In this document: positions 1-6,127 of the stretch, piece after piece
Numbering within the stretch: position 1 is the first letter of the stretch
Layout of the letters: each line of letters opens with the position of its first letter
DNA from: Ahrensia sp.
GTDB lineage: Bacteria > Pseudomonadota > Alphaproteobacteria > Rhizobiales > Rhizobiaceae
NCBI GenBank assembly: GCA_024639025.1
Contig: JAHEJF010000036.1
Span: 1-10,102, forward strand
DNA length: 10,102 nt
Direction: 5' to 3'
Notes under the pieces: generated by a model
Told to the model about the DNA's origin: nothing
Database searches by the model: none
What the model saw: the letters and a program-made list of their open reading frames with translations, nothing else
Made by a program: the position numbers and the translations under genes

Positions 1-160
1 CAAGCCGATCGCCGCCACCATGACCAAAACGGCTTCGTCATCCGGCTATGAACTCGGCCTGCTCGCCGCCGCCGGCACGCTCACCATTATCCCCGGTGCC
101 ATCGTCATCTGGTTCGTGCGCAACTACATCGCCAAGGGCTTTGCCCTCGGCCGGGTGTAA
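1..160 (+). CDS. ABC transporter permease, MalG-type, C-terminal fragment
   Basis: Only the last 52 codons are inside the window, in the frame beginning at base 2 and ending with TAA at 158-160. The protein reads KPIAATMTKTASSSGYELG, then a hydrophobic helix, then FVRNYIAKGFALGRV at the end. A final membrane helix followed by a short cytoplasmic tail of the form R-N-Y-I-x-x-G-F-x-x-G is characteristic of the second permease of carbohydrate/polyol ABC importers (MalG/UgpE type). The EAA loop that contacts the ATPase lies upstream and is not visible. The next gene (DUF2160) begins 10 bases after the stop, so the two are almost certainly cotranscribed. DUF2160 partners suggest a rhizobial-type glycerol importer, but this fragment alone does not fix the substrate. 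Confidence 0.85.
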   Translation, partial: KPIAATMTKTASSSGYELGLLAAAGTLTIIPGAIVIWFVRNYIAKGFALGRV

Positions 161-165
161 GGAGG
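161..165 (+). promoter_or_regulatory. Ribosome binding site of the DUF2160 gene
   Basis: GGAGG directly follows the permease stop codon and sits 5 bases before ATG 171. It fixes the DUF2160 start at 171 rather than at the in-frame ATG at 48, which lies inside the permease gene. Confidence 0.8.
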
Positions 166-170
166 ATACC

Positions 171-497
171 ATGCAGGAAACCGCTGCCCTGTTTTCCTTC
201 GACTGGTGGACTGCCCCGCTCGGCACCTGGATGGCCTGGACCCGCGCCACCATCGCGTTTTTCCTGTTTATCTTCACCTGCATCGCCGCCATGGGCGTGT
301 GGGAATACTACAGCCCCGGCGGCGCCCCGCGCCGCGGGGTCTTCGCCCTTGACACCACCCGTGGCGACCGCCTGTTCATCTCCCTGCTCGGCAGCGCCTT
401 CATCTTCATCGCCTGGCTGTTCTTCTTCGGCACCCCGTTGTGGTGGCCACTCATGATCTGCGTTGCCTGGGCTGGGTTTGTATTTCGCTGGGTCTGA
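171..497 (+). CDS. DUF2160 small membrane protein of an ABC transporter operon
   Basis: This 108-residue protein begins MQETAALFSFDWW and has three likely membrane helices, at about residues 24-46, 68-87 and 90-107. Between the first two lies a short charged loop with the motif TTRGDRLFISLLG (residues 62-74), which fits the DUF2160 family of predicted small integral membrane proteins. Members are found in sugar/polyol ABC transporter operons, including rhizobial glycerol import loci. There the gene lies next to the permease genes and, as I recall it, before the periplasmic binding protein gene. The molecular role is not established; it is probably an accessory subunit of the inner-membrane complex. 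Oddly, no binding-protein gene follows: coding sequence stops at 497 and the next 730 bases hold no recognisable gene. Family assignment is fairly sure, substrate is not. Confidence 0.8.
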   Translation: MQETAALFSFDWWTAPLGTWMAWTRATIAFFLFIFTCIAAMGVWEYYSPGGAPRRGVFALDTTRGDRLFISLLGSAFIFIAWLFFFGTPLWWPLMICVAWAGFVFRWV

Positions 498-1227
498 GTC
501 GTCGTTTGTGAACCAAGCGAGACACTCCAGCGGTTTTAGCCATGCGGCGGAAATGATCGATAAATATGGACCTTCGGGAATCTGCCTGACTTCCGAGTTG
601 GGTCATCTTGCGTCCTGACTGTCTCCTGACATTGACATCCGCTGTTCCTCTAAACTCAGAAGTTTTCGACAACTTTGGGTTAGCTCCAAGCTCATCATTA
701 ACCGTTGCAAACGGTTTCAGGTTGCAACAGCAATCGTTGCAGGTCCGGGGGACGCCGCAGCAACGAAAAGGCAACTGCAATCGTCATTAGGTTGGCTAAG
801 TCCAACATGTTCGATTCCGCTTATTTCCCTAATTTCGCACTTATTCAGAAGGCTGAAAAGGGTTCATTGCGGTCCGTCAAGGCAAACCGGCTGAAGGTAG
901 AAAATAGCACTTTTTCGCCGTTCTCCGGATTCGAATCTGGCAGCTGCTTTCAGCTCAACTCCGGACCTCCACTCCAAGAACGCCTGCTTCTGGAGGCGGA
1001 GCGGGCGTGGTTCATCTTGCATCGAGACGCGTGCTTTTGACCCACAGGAGACCTGTCATTAGGAGAGTCGATGATCTGGCTTGGCGGTCGAAGGGGGAAT
1101 GGTACGCTGAATGTCGCCGTGTCATACTGACTGGGTCTGAAGGTTGGTTGGAAGAAATAGGCGCCGCATTAACAAAGCAATTTGTCCATAGACTTCACGG
1201 GTAGCACCGCGATCAAAGCAGCGACGG
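498..1227 (+). other. Long intergenic region with no convincing gene
   Basis: No open frame here looks like a real protein. Candidates such as 705-1040, 1007-1204 and the minus-strand 451-780 have low-complexity or arginine/cysteine-rich translations, no good ribosome binding site and no recognisable domain. Base composition drops clearly: 26 of 60 bases are G or C at 661-720 and 28 of 60 at 901-960, against 37 of 60 inside the LysR gene (1501-1560) and 43 of 60 at 8101-8160. An open stretch at 511-618 (N-Q-A-R-H-S-S-G-F-S-H-A-A-E-M-I) could be a coding relic, but I do not recognise it. The region must carry the LysR promoter, though no clear -35/-10 pair stands out. It separates the ABC operon from the LysR-led cluster. 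Confidence 0.6.
700..741. repeat. Cluster of GTTGCA repeats and dyads
   Basis: A perfect 7-bp inverted repeat AACCGTT-GCA-AACGGTT occupies 700-716. It is followed by a second dyad, TGCAAC at 723-728 with GTTGCA at 736-741. The hexamer GTTGCA occurs on the + strand at 704, 721 and 736, three copies within 38 bases. The first dyad resembles the symmetric operators of LacI-type regulators. It could be a control site belonging to the neighbouring ABC operon or a relic. There is no T-tract after either dyad, so a terminator is unlikely. Confidence 0.35.
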
Positions 1228-2136
1228 ATGAAAGTTCGGAACCTCGACACATTCTATTGGATCGCCAGTCTTGGCAGCTTCAGGGCGGCGGCGGATAAGC
1301 TGAACTTGACGCAGCCGGCGATCTCGGCACGCATTCAGATGCTTGAGCAGGATCTAGGCGCTGAGGTGTTCGTACGCGAGATGCGCAATGCCGAGTTGAC
1401 GGCGCATGGCCGCGAACTGTTCGCCTATGCCGAACGCCTGGTGCAGCTGGAGCAGGATATCCTGTCGGCGTTCACTGATACCACCCGCATCGAGCAGACC
1501 ATCCGGGTCGGCGCATCGGAGACCATTGTTTCGACATGGCTGCCGGAGTTCATCGGCGAGTTGAGTCGATCGCGGTGCAGCCTGTCGTTCGATCTGCGGG
1601 TCGATTCCACCGACAATCTGCGCAATGCCCTGGTCGCGCGGGAAATCGACCTGGCCTTCCTGATGGGGCCTGTTGCCGAGGTCAGTGTCACCAACTGCGA
1701 TATCTGTGCCTATGAAATGATCCTTGCCAGCCTGCCAGATCGTGCCCGCCAGCACGACGTCTGGCGGCTGCAGGACATCGTCGAACACCCGGTGCTGACC
1801 TTTGCCACCAACACCAAGCCCAGCCGGCAGGTCAGAGAACTGCTGGCCCCCCTCGCCAAGGCCCATCCCAACATGACCACCTCGACCTCGCTCGGCGCGG
1901 TGATTCAACTCGCCAAGTCCGGCATGGGGTTGTGTGCCGTGCCACGGGCAGTGATCGCAGGCGACCTGGCGGGCGGTGCGCTGGTCGAGCTCAAGACCGA
2001 CTTCGCGCTGCCGCCGATTGCCTTTACCGCATCCTACGTCTCGGCTAGCCCGGTGAGCGGCATCATGAATAGAATCTGTCAGGATGTTCGGGAATTTCTC
2101 GCGCCCCGGCTGATAAAAAATTTCTATCGAAACTGA
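1228..2136 (+). CDS. LysR-family transcriptional regulator
   Basis: This 302-residue protein has the normal length and layout of a LysR-type regulator. The N-terminal winged helix-turn-helix covers about residues 3-62: LDTFYWIASLGSFRAAADKL, then LTQPAISARIQMLEQDLGAEVFVR, the recognition helix being around TQPAISARI. A linker helix rich in L/E/Q follows (about 63-90), then a two-lobed effector domain from about residue 92 (IRVGASETIVSTWLPEF) to the end. It is cytoplasmic and DNA-binding, and the effector is probably the locus substrate or an intermediate. Unlike many LysR genes it is not divergent: it points the same way as the genes it likely controls, 64 bases upstream of the DUF1445 start. 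An AT-rich dyad overlapping its stop codon (2115-2160) is a candidate binding site. The ribosome binding site before ATG 1228 is weak, consistent with low expression. The target genes are inferred from position only. Confidence 0.93.
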   Translation: MKVRNLDTFYWIASLGSFRAAADKLNLTQPAISARIQMLEQDLGAEVFVREMRNAELTAHGRELFAYAERLVQLEQDILSAFTDTTRIEQTIRVGASETIVSTWLPEFIGELSRSRCSLSFDLRVDSTDNLRNALVAREIDLAFLMGPVAEVSVTNCDICAYEMILASLPDRARQHDVWRLQDIVEHPVLTFATNTKPSRQVRELLAPLAKAHPNMTTSTSLGAVIQLAKSGMGLCAVPRAVIAGDLAGGALVELKTDFALPPIAFTASYVSASPVSGIMNRICQDVREFLAPRLIKNFYRN

Positions 2137-2160
2137 GAAATTATATCGATTTGATTTTTT
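2115..2160. promoter_or_regulatory. AT-rich dyad at LysR/DUF1445 junction, candidate operator
   Basis: Two overlapping symmetries are visible. A perfect 7-bp inverted repeat AATTTCT (2119-2125) / AGAAATT (2136-2142) has a 10-base spacer. A second, ATCGA (2126-2130) / TCGAT (2146-2150), is flanked by an A-run (2115-2120) and a T-run (2155-2160). TATCGA is also directly repeated at 2125 and 2144, 19 bases apart and so roughly two helical turns. The element spans the LysR stop codon and lies 40-85 bases before the DUF1445 start, where the operon promoter should be. It may be a LysR-type operator. A weak, A/U-rich terminator after the LysR gene is the alternative. Confidence 0.45.
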
Positions 2161-2187
2161 CGACCAAACGATGTCTTCTAAGTGCAC

Positions 2188-2193
2188 GGGAGG
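2188..2193 (+). promoter_or_regulatory. Ribosome binding site of the DUF1445 gene
   Basis: A GGGAGG core lies about 7 bases before ATG 2201. It favours that start over the in-frame ATG at 2171, which has no such site and would add 10 unrelated residues. Confidence 0.7.
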
Positions 2194-2200
2194 ACAGCCA

Positions 2201-3030
2201 ATGGACAGAACAACTGACACGCAAACGCCGGCGGCGCTGCGCAAGAGCATTCGCATCGGCGCCTTCACCGGCCAGACCGCAGGTCAGGCGCCGGGGCATC
2301 TGCAAGGCAATCTGGCAATTCTGCCGGCGCACGATGCAGCGGACTTTCTGCAGTTCTGCATGAACAACCCCAAGCCGTGTCCGCTGATCGGCTTCGGCCG
2401 GCCGGGGGAACGTGCCATTCCCGAACTTGGTGATGATCTCGATGTCGCCACCGATGTTTCGCGCTATCGGGTTTATCGTGATGGCAGGCTTGACGCCGAG
2501 CCGGAGGATATTTCGGCCCTTTGGCAAGATGACTTCGTGACCTTCGTGCTCGGTTGCTCGTTCAGCTTCGAGCAGGCGCTGATCGAGGCTGGATATTCTC
2601 TGCGCCATATCGAGCAGGGCTGCAATGTTGCCATGTACAGGACCAGTATCGAAACGGTTCCGGGTGGCGACTTCAGGGCCCGATGGTGGTCTCGATGCGG
2701 CCGTTCCCGGCCGATCAGGTTCCGGCCATCTTCGATCTGTGCGCCAACTTCCCGCAGGCCCACGGCACACCGGTCTATTGGGGCGATCCGGCCGGCATCG
2801 GCATCGCCGATCTAGATTCGCCCGATTATGGCGATGCCCTTGAGGTCAAGCCAGACGAGGTGCCGGTGTTCTGGGCCTGCGGGGTGACGCCGCAAGCCGC
2901 CATCGACACCGCCCACCCGAGCCTGTGCATCACTCACGCACCCGGTCACATGCTGGTCACCGACGTCCGCTCCAGCGACCCGCCGCAGCCGGAGATTTGC
3001 ATGGTAAACCTCAAGACCGGCAACACCTGA
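2201..3030 (+). pseudogene. DUF1445 / YcsI family (D-glutamate cyclase-like), frameshifted
   Basis: The family signature is split over two frames. From ATG 2201 the first frame reads GAFTGQTAGQAPGHLQGNLAI (about 20-40), [13 protein letters not shown] (114-126) and NVAMYRTSI (142-150) up to GGDFR (155-159). Past about 2676 it turns into unrelated sequence and stops at 2815. The rest of the family continues one frame over: [37 protein letters not shown] and [12 protein letters not shown], ending with TGA at 3030. One extra G in the GGGCCC run at 2676-2681 would restore a 276-residue protein, close to the family norm. The cause is therefore a one-base deletion or a sequencing error. In animals a DUF1445-containing enzyme converts D-glutamate to 5-oxo-D-proline. 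Many bacterial members are annotated only as putative hydro-lyases. The gene heads a run with the TRAP transporter and oxoprolinase genes. Family is near certain; the enzyme's substrate is inferred. Confidence 0.9.
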
Positions 3031-3072
3031 TCTTCAACCCCCATCACAATACGCAACCAAAGGGAGAAACCG

Positions 3073-4122
3073 ATGAAAAAGACACTTGCAACACTGGCCA
3101 CCGCAGCCATGCTGACGCTGGCCCCCGGCTGGGCTGCTGCCGGCGACAAACCGGCAACCATAAAGGCCGTTGGAACCTGGGGCAGCCTGACGAATTACCA
3201 GAAGCACGAAGGCCCGTTCTGGAACGAACGGATTGCCGAAGCCAGCGGCGGTTCAATCATCGGCGATATCAAACCGCAGACGGAACTTGGCCTCAAAGGT
3301 TTTGAGATCATGCGCCTGATCAAGAACGGTGTGTTCGACTTCGCCTTTGGTCTGCCAGGCTACGTGGCCGCCGAGAATGCGATCTTCGAAGGCGGTGATC
3401 TATCTTCCGTCACCCAGGATATCGCCACCCAGCGCAAGGTTGCCGATGCCTACTTCCCGACCCTGGAAAAGTCGTTTGCCGAAATCTACAACGCCAAGCT
3501 GCTGATGCTCTATCCGTTCCCCAGCCAGATGCTGTGGTGCAACGCAGAGGTCAACAGTCTCGCCGACCTCAAGGGCAAGAAGGTCCGTGTCTATGCAACC
3601 ACGCTGGGCGATTTCGTTGAAGGCGTTGGCGGCACGTCGGTGACGGTGCCGTTCGCCGAAGTCATTCCGGCACTTGAAAAGGGTGTTGTCGACTGCGGCA
3701 TCACCGGCACCATGTCGGCCTACAAGGCCAAGTGGCACCAGGTCGCAACACACGCCTACACACTTCGGGTTGGCTGGGGCCTGGCCTTCGGTGCCATGAA
3801 CATGGACAAGTGGAACTCACTGTCTGACGACCAGAAGGCCGTGCTGAACAAGGAAATCACCGCCCTGACTGACCGCATGTGGCAGGAAACCGCAACCGAA
3901 GACGATGTTGCCATCTCCTGCATCACTGGCGGCAAGTGTGACATCGGCGAAGCCGGTGCCATGAAGCTGGTCAAGCCGTCGGCGGAAGATCTGGCGGCGC
4001 GCGACACGGTGGCCAACGACGTCATCCTGGCGCGTTGGGCCAAGCGCTGCGGTGCCGAATGTGCCGACAACTGGAACAAGACCGTCGGCGTCATCCTCGG
4101 ACTGACGGCAAAGGCTGAATAG
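3073..4122 (+). CDS. dctP: TRAP transporter solute-binding protein, DctP family
   Basis: This 349-residue periplasmic receptor starts with a clear signal peptide, MKKTLATLATAAMLTLAPGWAAA, probably cleaved after residue 23. The DctP fold follows: the strand KAVGTWGSLTNYQKHEGPFWNERIAEASGG (about 31-60), GDIKPQTELGLKGFEIMRLIKNGVFDF, and the hallmark segment LADLKGKKVRVYATTLGDF (163-181). R172 corresponds to the conserved arginine that binds the substrate carboxylate, which indicates a carboxylic acid ligand. Next come VPFAEVIPALEKGVVDCGITG (192-212) and a C-terminal helical region. It has six cysteines (156, 208, 283, 289, 326, 330), the last four in two close pairs, which is unusual and could mean disulfides. 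An AGGGAG site precedes ATG 3073, 42 bases after the DUF1445 stop. Some DctP receptors bind pyroglutamate, and the neighbours suggest the same here, but the ligand is inferred. Confidence 0.93.
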   Translation: MKKTLATLATAAMLTLAPGWAAAGDKPATIKAVGTWGSLTNYQKHEGPFWNERIAEASGGSIIGDIKPQTELGLKGFEIMRLIKNGVFDFAFGLPGYVAAENAIFEGGDLSSVTQDIATQRKVADAYFPTLEKSFAEIYNAKLLMLYPFPSQMLWCNAEVNSLADLKGKKVRVYATTLGDFVEGVGGTSVTVPFAEVIPALEKGVVDCGITGTMSAYKAKWHQVATHAYTLRVGWGLAFGAMNMDKWNSLSDDQKAVLNKEITALTDRMWQETATEDDVAISCITGGKCDIGEAGAMKLVKPSAEDLAARDTVANDVILARWAKRCGAECADNWNKTVGVILGLTAKAE

Positions 4123-4137
4123 TCCTTCTTCCCGAAC

Positions 4138-4168
4138 GGTGGTCGGCGGACATGCGCTGCCGGCCACC
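4138..4168 (+). promoter_or_regulatory. Strong intercistronic hairpin between dctP and dctQ
   Basis: GGTGGTCGGC (4138-4147) pairs with GCCGGCCACC (4159-4168), giving 10 base pairs with one G-U wobble and an 11-base loop. No T-run follows, so it is not a classic terminator. Its place just after a receptor gene and before the membrane-subunit genes fits an mRNA-stabilising or attenuating hairpin that keeps the receptor more abundant than the membrane subunits. Confidence 0.6.
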
Positions 4169-4189
4169 ACATCAACCAGAGATACGATC

Positions 4190-4750
4190 ATGAACACCGC
4201 CCTGAAACTTGCCCAGAAGACCAGCCAGGTCCTTGTCTGGATCGGCGGCGGTCTGATCGTCCTGTCGGCGATACTGGTCACCATCGAGGTGATCCTGCGC
4301 AAGGCCTTCAACGTCAGCCTCGGCGGCGCCGATGAAATCTCCGGTTATGCCTTCGGCGTCGCAACGACGTTCGGTTTTGCCTATGCGCTGTTCCAGCGGG
4401 CGCACATCAGGGTCGATGCCCTCTACAATCTGTTCCCTGGCTGGCTGAAGACCATCGCCAATCTCGTCGGCATCATTCTGCTTGCCGGTTTCGCCGGTAT
4501 GATCTGCGTCATGGCGTGGGATCTGGTGGCTGACACACTCAAGCACAATTCCCATTCCATAACGCCGATGCGCACGCCGCTGGCGATCCCGCAAATCCCG
4601 TGGCTCGCCGGTTGGCTGTTCTTTGTCGCCTGCTGTGTGCTGGTTATCCTGGCGGCTCTCAAAGGCATTGTTACGGGTGATACGGCCAGCGTGGAAGCTC
4701 TGATCGGCACCAAAACCATCGACGAACAAATCGAAGAAGAGAGCGTGTGA
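4190..4750 (+). CDS. dctQ: TRAP transporter small permease, DctQ family
   Basis: This 186-residue inner-membrane protein has four predicted helices at about residues 15-35, 48-68, 87-110 and 130-155, the standard DctQ layout. Family motifs are visible: EVILRKAFNVSLGGADEISGYAFGVATTFGFAYALF (33-68), followed by QRAHIRVDALY (69-79), containing the conserved D-E and R-x-H-I-R-V-D elements. DctQ joins with DctM to form the sodium-driven membrane complex that accepts substrate from DctP. ATG 4190 is chosen. A GTG at 4139 would lie inside the intercistronic hairpin and add 17 non-family residues. The upstream ribosome binding site is poor. The stop is separated by one base from the dctM start, so the two are probably translationally coupled. 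The C-terminus carries an acidic tail, DEQIEEESV. Confidence 0.92.
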   Translation: MNTALKLAQKTSQVLVWIGGGLIVLSAILVTIEVILRKAFNVSLGGADEISGYAFGVATTFGFAYALFQRAHIRVDALYNLFPGWLKTIANLVGIILLAGFAGMICVMAWDLVADTLKHNSHSITPMRTPLAIPQIPWLAGWLFFVACCVLVILAALKGIVTGDTASVEALIGTKTIDEQIEEESV

Positions 4751-4751
4751 T

Positions 4752-6035
4752 ATGATTGCCAAACCTCTCCTCATCCTGGTGGCGCTGGTTGCTTTCGCGG
4801 TGCCGATTGCCGCCTCCCTCGGCTGGCTCGGTCTGACCCTGCAATATCTCGACAGCCCGATGCCACTGCACCGTGCGCTTGGCGACATGATGTGGCAGAC
4901 CGGCACCGACTTCCTGCTCGTCGCCATTCCGATGTTCGTGCTGCTCGGTGAAATCCTGTTGCGCGCCGGCATCACCGAGCGCATGTACGAAGGCATCGTC
5001 AAATGGCTCGGCTGGCTGCCCGGCGGCCTGATGCATTCCAACGTCGGGTCCTGCGCGCTTTTTGCGGCAACGTCGGGTTCATCGGTCGCCACGGCGGCCA
5101 CCATCGGCACCGTGGCCGTGCCGCAGATCGAAAAGCGTGGCTACAACGAACCGTTGTTCCTCGGCACGATTGCCGCAGGCGGCACGCTGGGCATCCTCAT
5201 TCCACCGTCCATCAACCTCATCCTGTACGGCCTGTTGACCGACACCTCGGTGCCTGAACTCTACCTGGCCGGTTTCCTGCCCGGTTTCCTGTTGGCCGCA
5301 TTGTTCATGGTGACGGTTGTTGTGCTCTGCCTGATACGCCCCGGTTGGGGCGGTGAGCCGGTACGCACCACCTGGGCCGAGCGCATCGCCGCGCTGCCGG
5401 CGCTGATCCCGCCAATCGGCATCTTCCTTGTGGTCGTCGGATCGATCTATGCCGGCCTTGCCACACCCACCGAGGCGGCATCGCTTGGCGTCGTCGCGGC
5501 GATGATCCTTGCCGCCGCCAACAAGAAACTGACTTGGTCGATGATGCGCCTGGCCGTCGAAGGCACCATGCGCACCACATCGATGATCATGCTGATCATC
5601 CTGGCTGCCGTATTCCTGAATTTCGTGCTGTCGGTCATCGGCCTGACCCAGGCACTTGCCGACTTCGTCACCGGCCTCGGCCTGTCGCCATCTCACACCA
5701 TGCTGCTGATCGTCGGTATCCTGATTTTCCTCGGCTGCTTCATGGAGACATTGTCCATGCTGCTGATCACCGCGCCACTGATCACGCCGATTGTGGTGGC
5801 GCTCGGCTACGATCCGGTGTGGTTTGGAATTCTGCTGATGGTGCTGCTCGAAACGGCCCTTATCACGCCGCCCATCGGCATCAATCTTTATGTGGTGCAA
5901 GCGGTGCGCCAGCGTGGTGACCTGATGGACATCATGAAGGGCGTAATACCTTTCGTCATCACAATGTTCACCATGGCTGCCCTGTTGCTGTTGTTCCCGC
6001 AAATCGCACTGTGGCTACCGTCATTGGTCTACTGA
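4752..6035 (+). CDS. dctM: TRAP transporter large permease, DctM family
   Basis: This 427-residue polytopic protein has the usual DctM length, with hydrophobic helices throughout. Conserved family segments appear in two related halves: FAATSGSSVATAATIGTVAVPQIEKRGY (about 104-131) and GTLGILIPPSINLILYGLLT (144-163) in the first; SIYAGLATPTEAASLGVVAA (231-250) and ITPPIGINLYVVQAVRQRGD (371-390) in the second. These match the sodium/substrate-binding hairpin regions of DctM proteins and the wider ion transporter superfamily. It is the transport subunit that moves the acid released by DctP across the inner membrane using the sodium gradient. ATG 4752 is one base past the dctQ stop, and a purine-rich stretch inside the end of dctQ serves as its ribosome binding site. 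Substrate is inferred from the neighbours. No defects are seen. Confidence 0.95.
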   Translation: MIAKPLLILVALVAFAVPIAASLGWLGLTLQYLDSPMPLHRALGDMMWQTGTDFLLVAIPMFVLLGEILLRAGITERMYEGIVKWLGWLPGGLMHSNVGSCALFAATSGSSVATAATIGTVAVPQIEKRGYNEPLFLGTIAAGGTLGILIPPSINLILYGLLTDTSVPELYLAGFLPGFLLAALFMVTVVVLCLIRPGWGGEPVRTTWAERIAALPALIPPIGIFLVVVGSIYAGLATPTEAASLGVVAAMILAAANKKLTWSMMRLAVEGTMRTTSMIMLIILAAVFLNFVLSVIGLTQALADFVTGLGLSPSHTMLLIVGILIFLGCFMETLSMLLITAPLITPIVVALGYDPVWFGILLMVLLETALITPPIGINLYVVQAVRQRGDLMDIMKGVIPFVITMFTMAALLLLFPQIALWLPSLVY

Positions 6036-6088
6036 GCGCACAGGTCTGTTGCCGCGCTCGACCAATGACCTCAATTGATGTTTGGTTT

Positions 6089-6112
6089 TGACCGCCCGAA
6101 CGTGGGCGATCA
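6089..6112 (+). promoter_or_regulatory. Hairpin just upstream of the oxoprolinase ribosome binding site
   Basis: CGCCC (6093-6097) pairs with GGGCG (6104-6108) around a 6-base loop. Outer pairs TGA (6089-6091) / TCA (6110-6112) follow across one mismatch. It ends immediately before the GGGGAG ribosome binding site, so it might tune translation of the last gene. The 92-base dctM-oxoprolinase gap shows no clear promoter or terminator otherwise. Confidence 0.35.
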
Positions 6113-6118
6113 GGGGAG
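6113..6118 (+). promoter_or_regulatory. Ribosome binding site of the oxoprolinase gene
   Basis: GGGGAG lies 9 bases before ATG 6128 but touches ATG 6119. This supports 6128 as the start and removes three non-family residues (M-C-L). Confidence 0.7.
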
Positions 6119-6127
6119 ATGTGTCTC

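Noticed and set aside
809..820. GTTCGATTCC resembling a tRNA T-arm
   Set aside because: Flanking bases do not pair into a T-stem and no acceptor, D or anticodon arms can be built around it.
1007..1204. 65-codon + strand open frame just before the LysR gene
   Set aside because: It has a GTG start without a ribosome binding site and no recognisable domain, in a low-GC region without coding character.
1354..2268. Long open frame on the minus strand opposite the LysR gene
   Set aside because: It is a shadow of GC-rich coding sequence: the translation is rich in H, Q, R and G with no domain, while the + strand gives a full LysR protein.
4139..4189. GTG start at 4139 for dctQ
   Set aside because: It lies inside the strong hairpin and adds residues not expected in DctQ; ATG 4190 gives the usual N-terminus.
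4172..6002. Long minus-strand open frames (4172-5110 and 5079-6002) opposite dctQ and dctM
   Set aside because: Translations are charged, repetitive shadows (D/H/Q/R-rich) without motifs; the + strand encodes clear membrane proteins.
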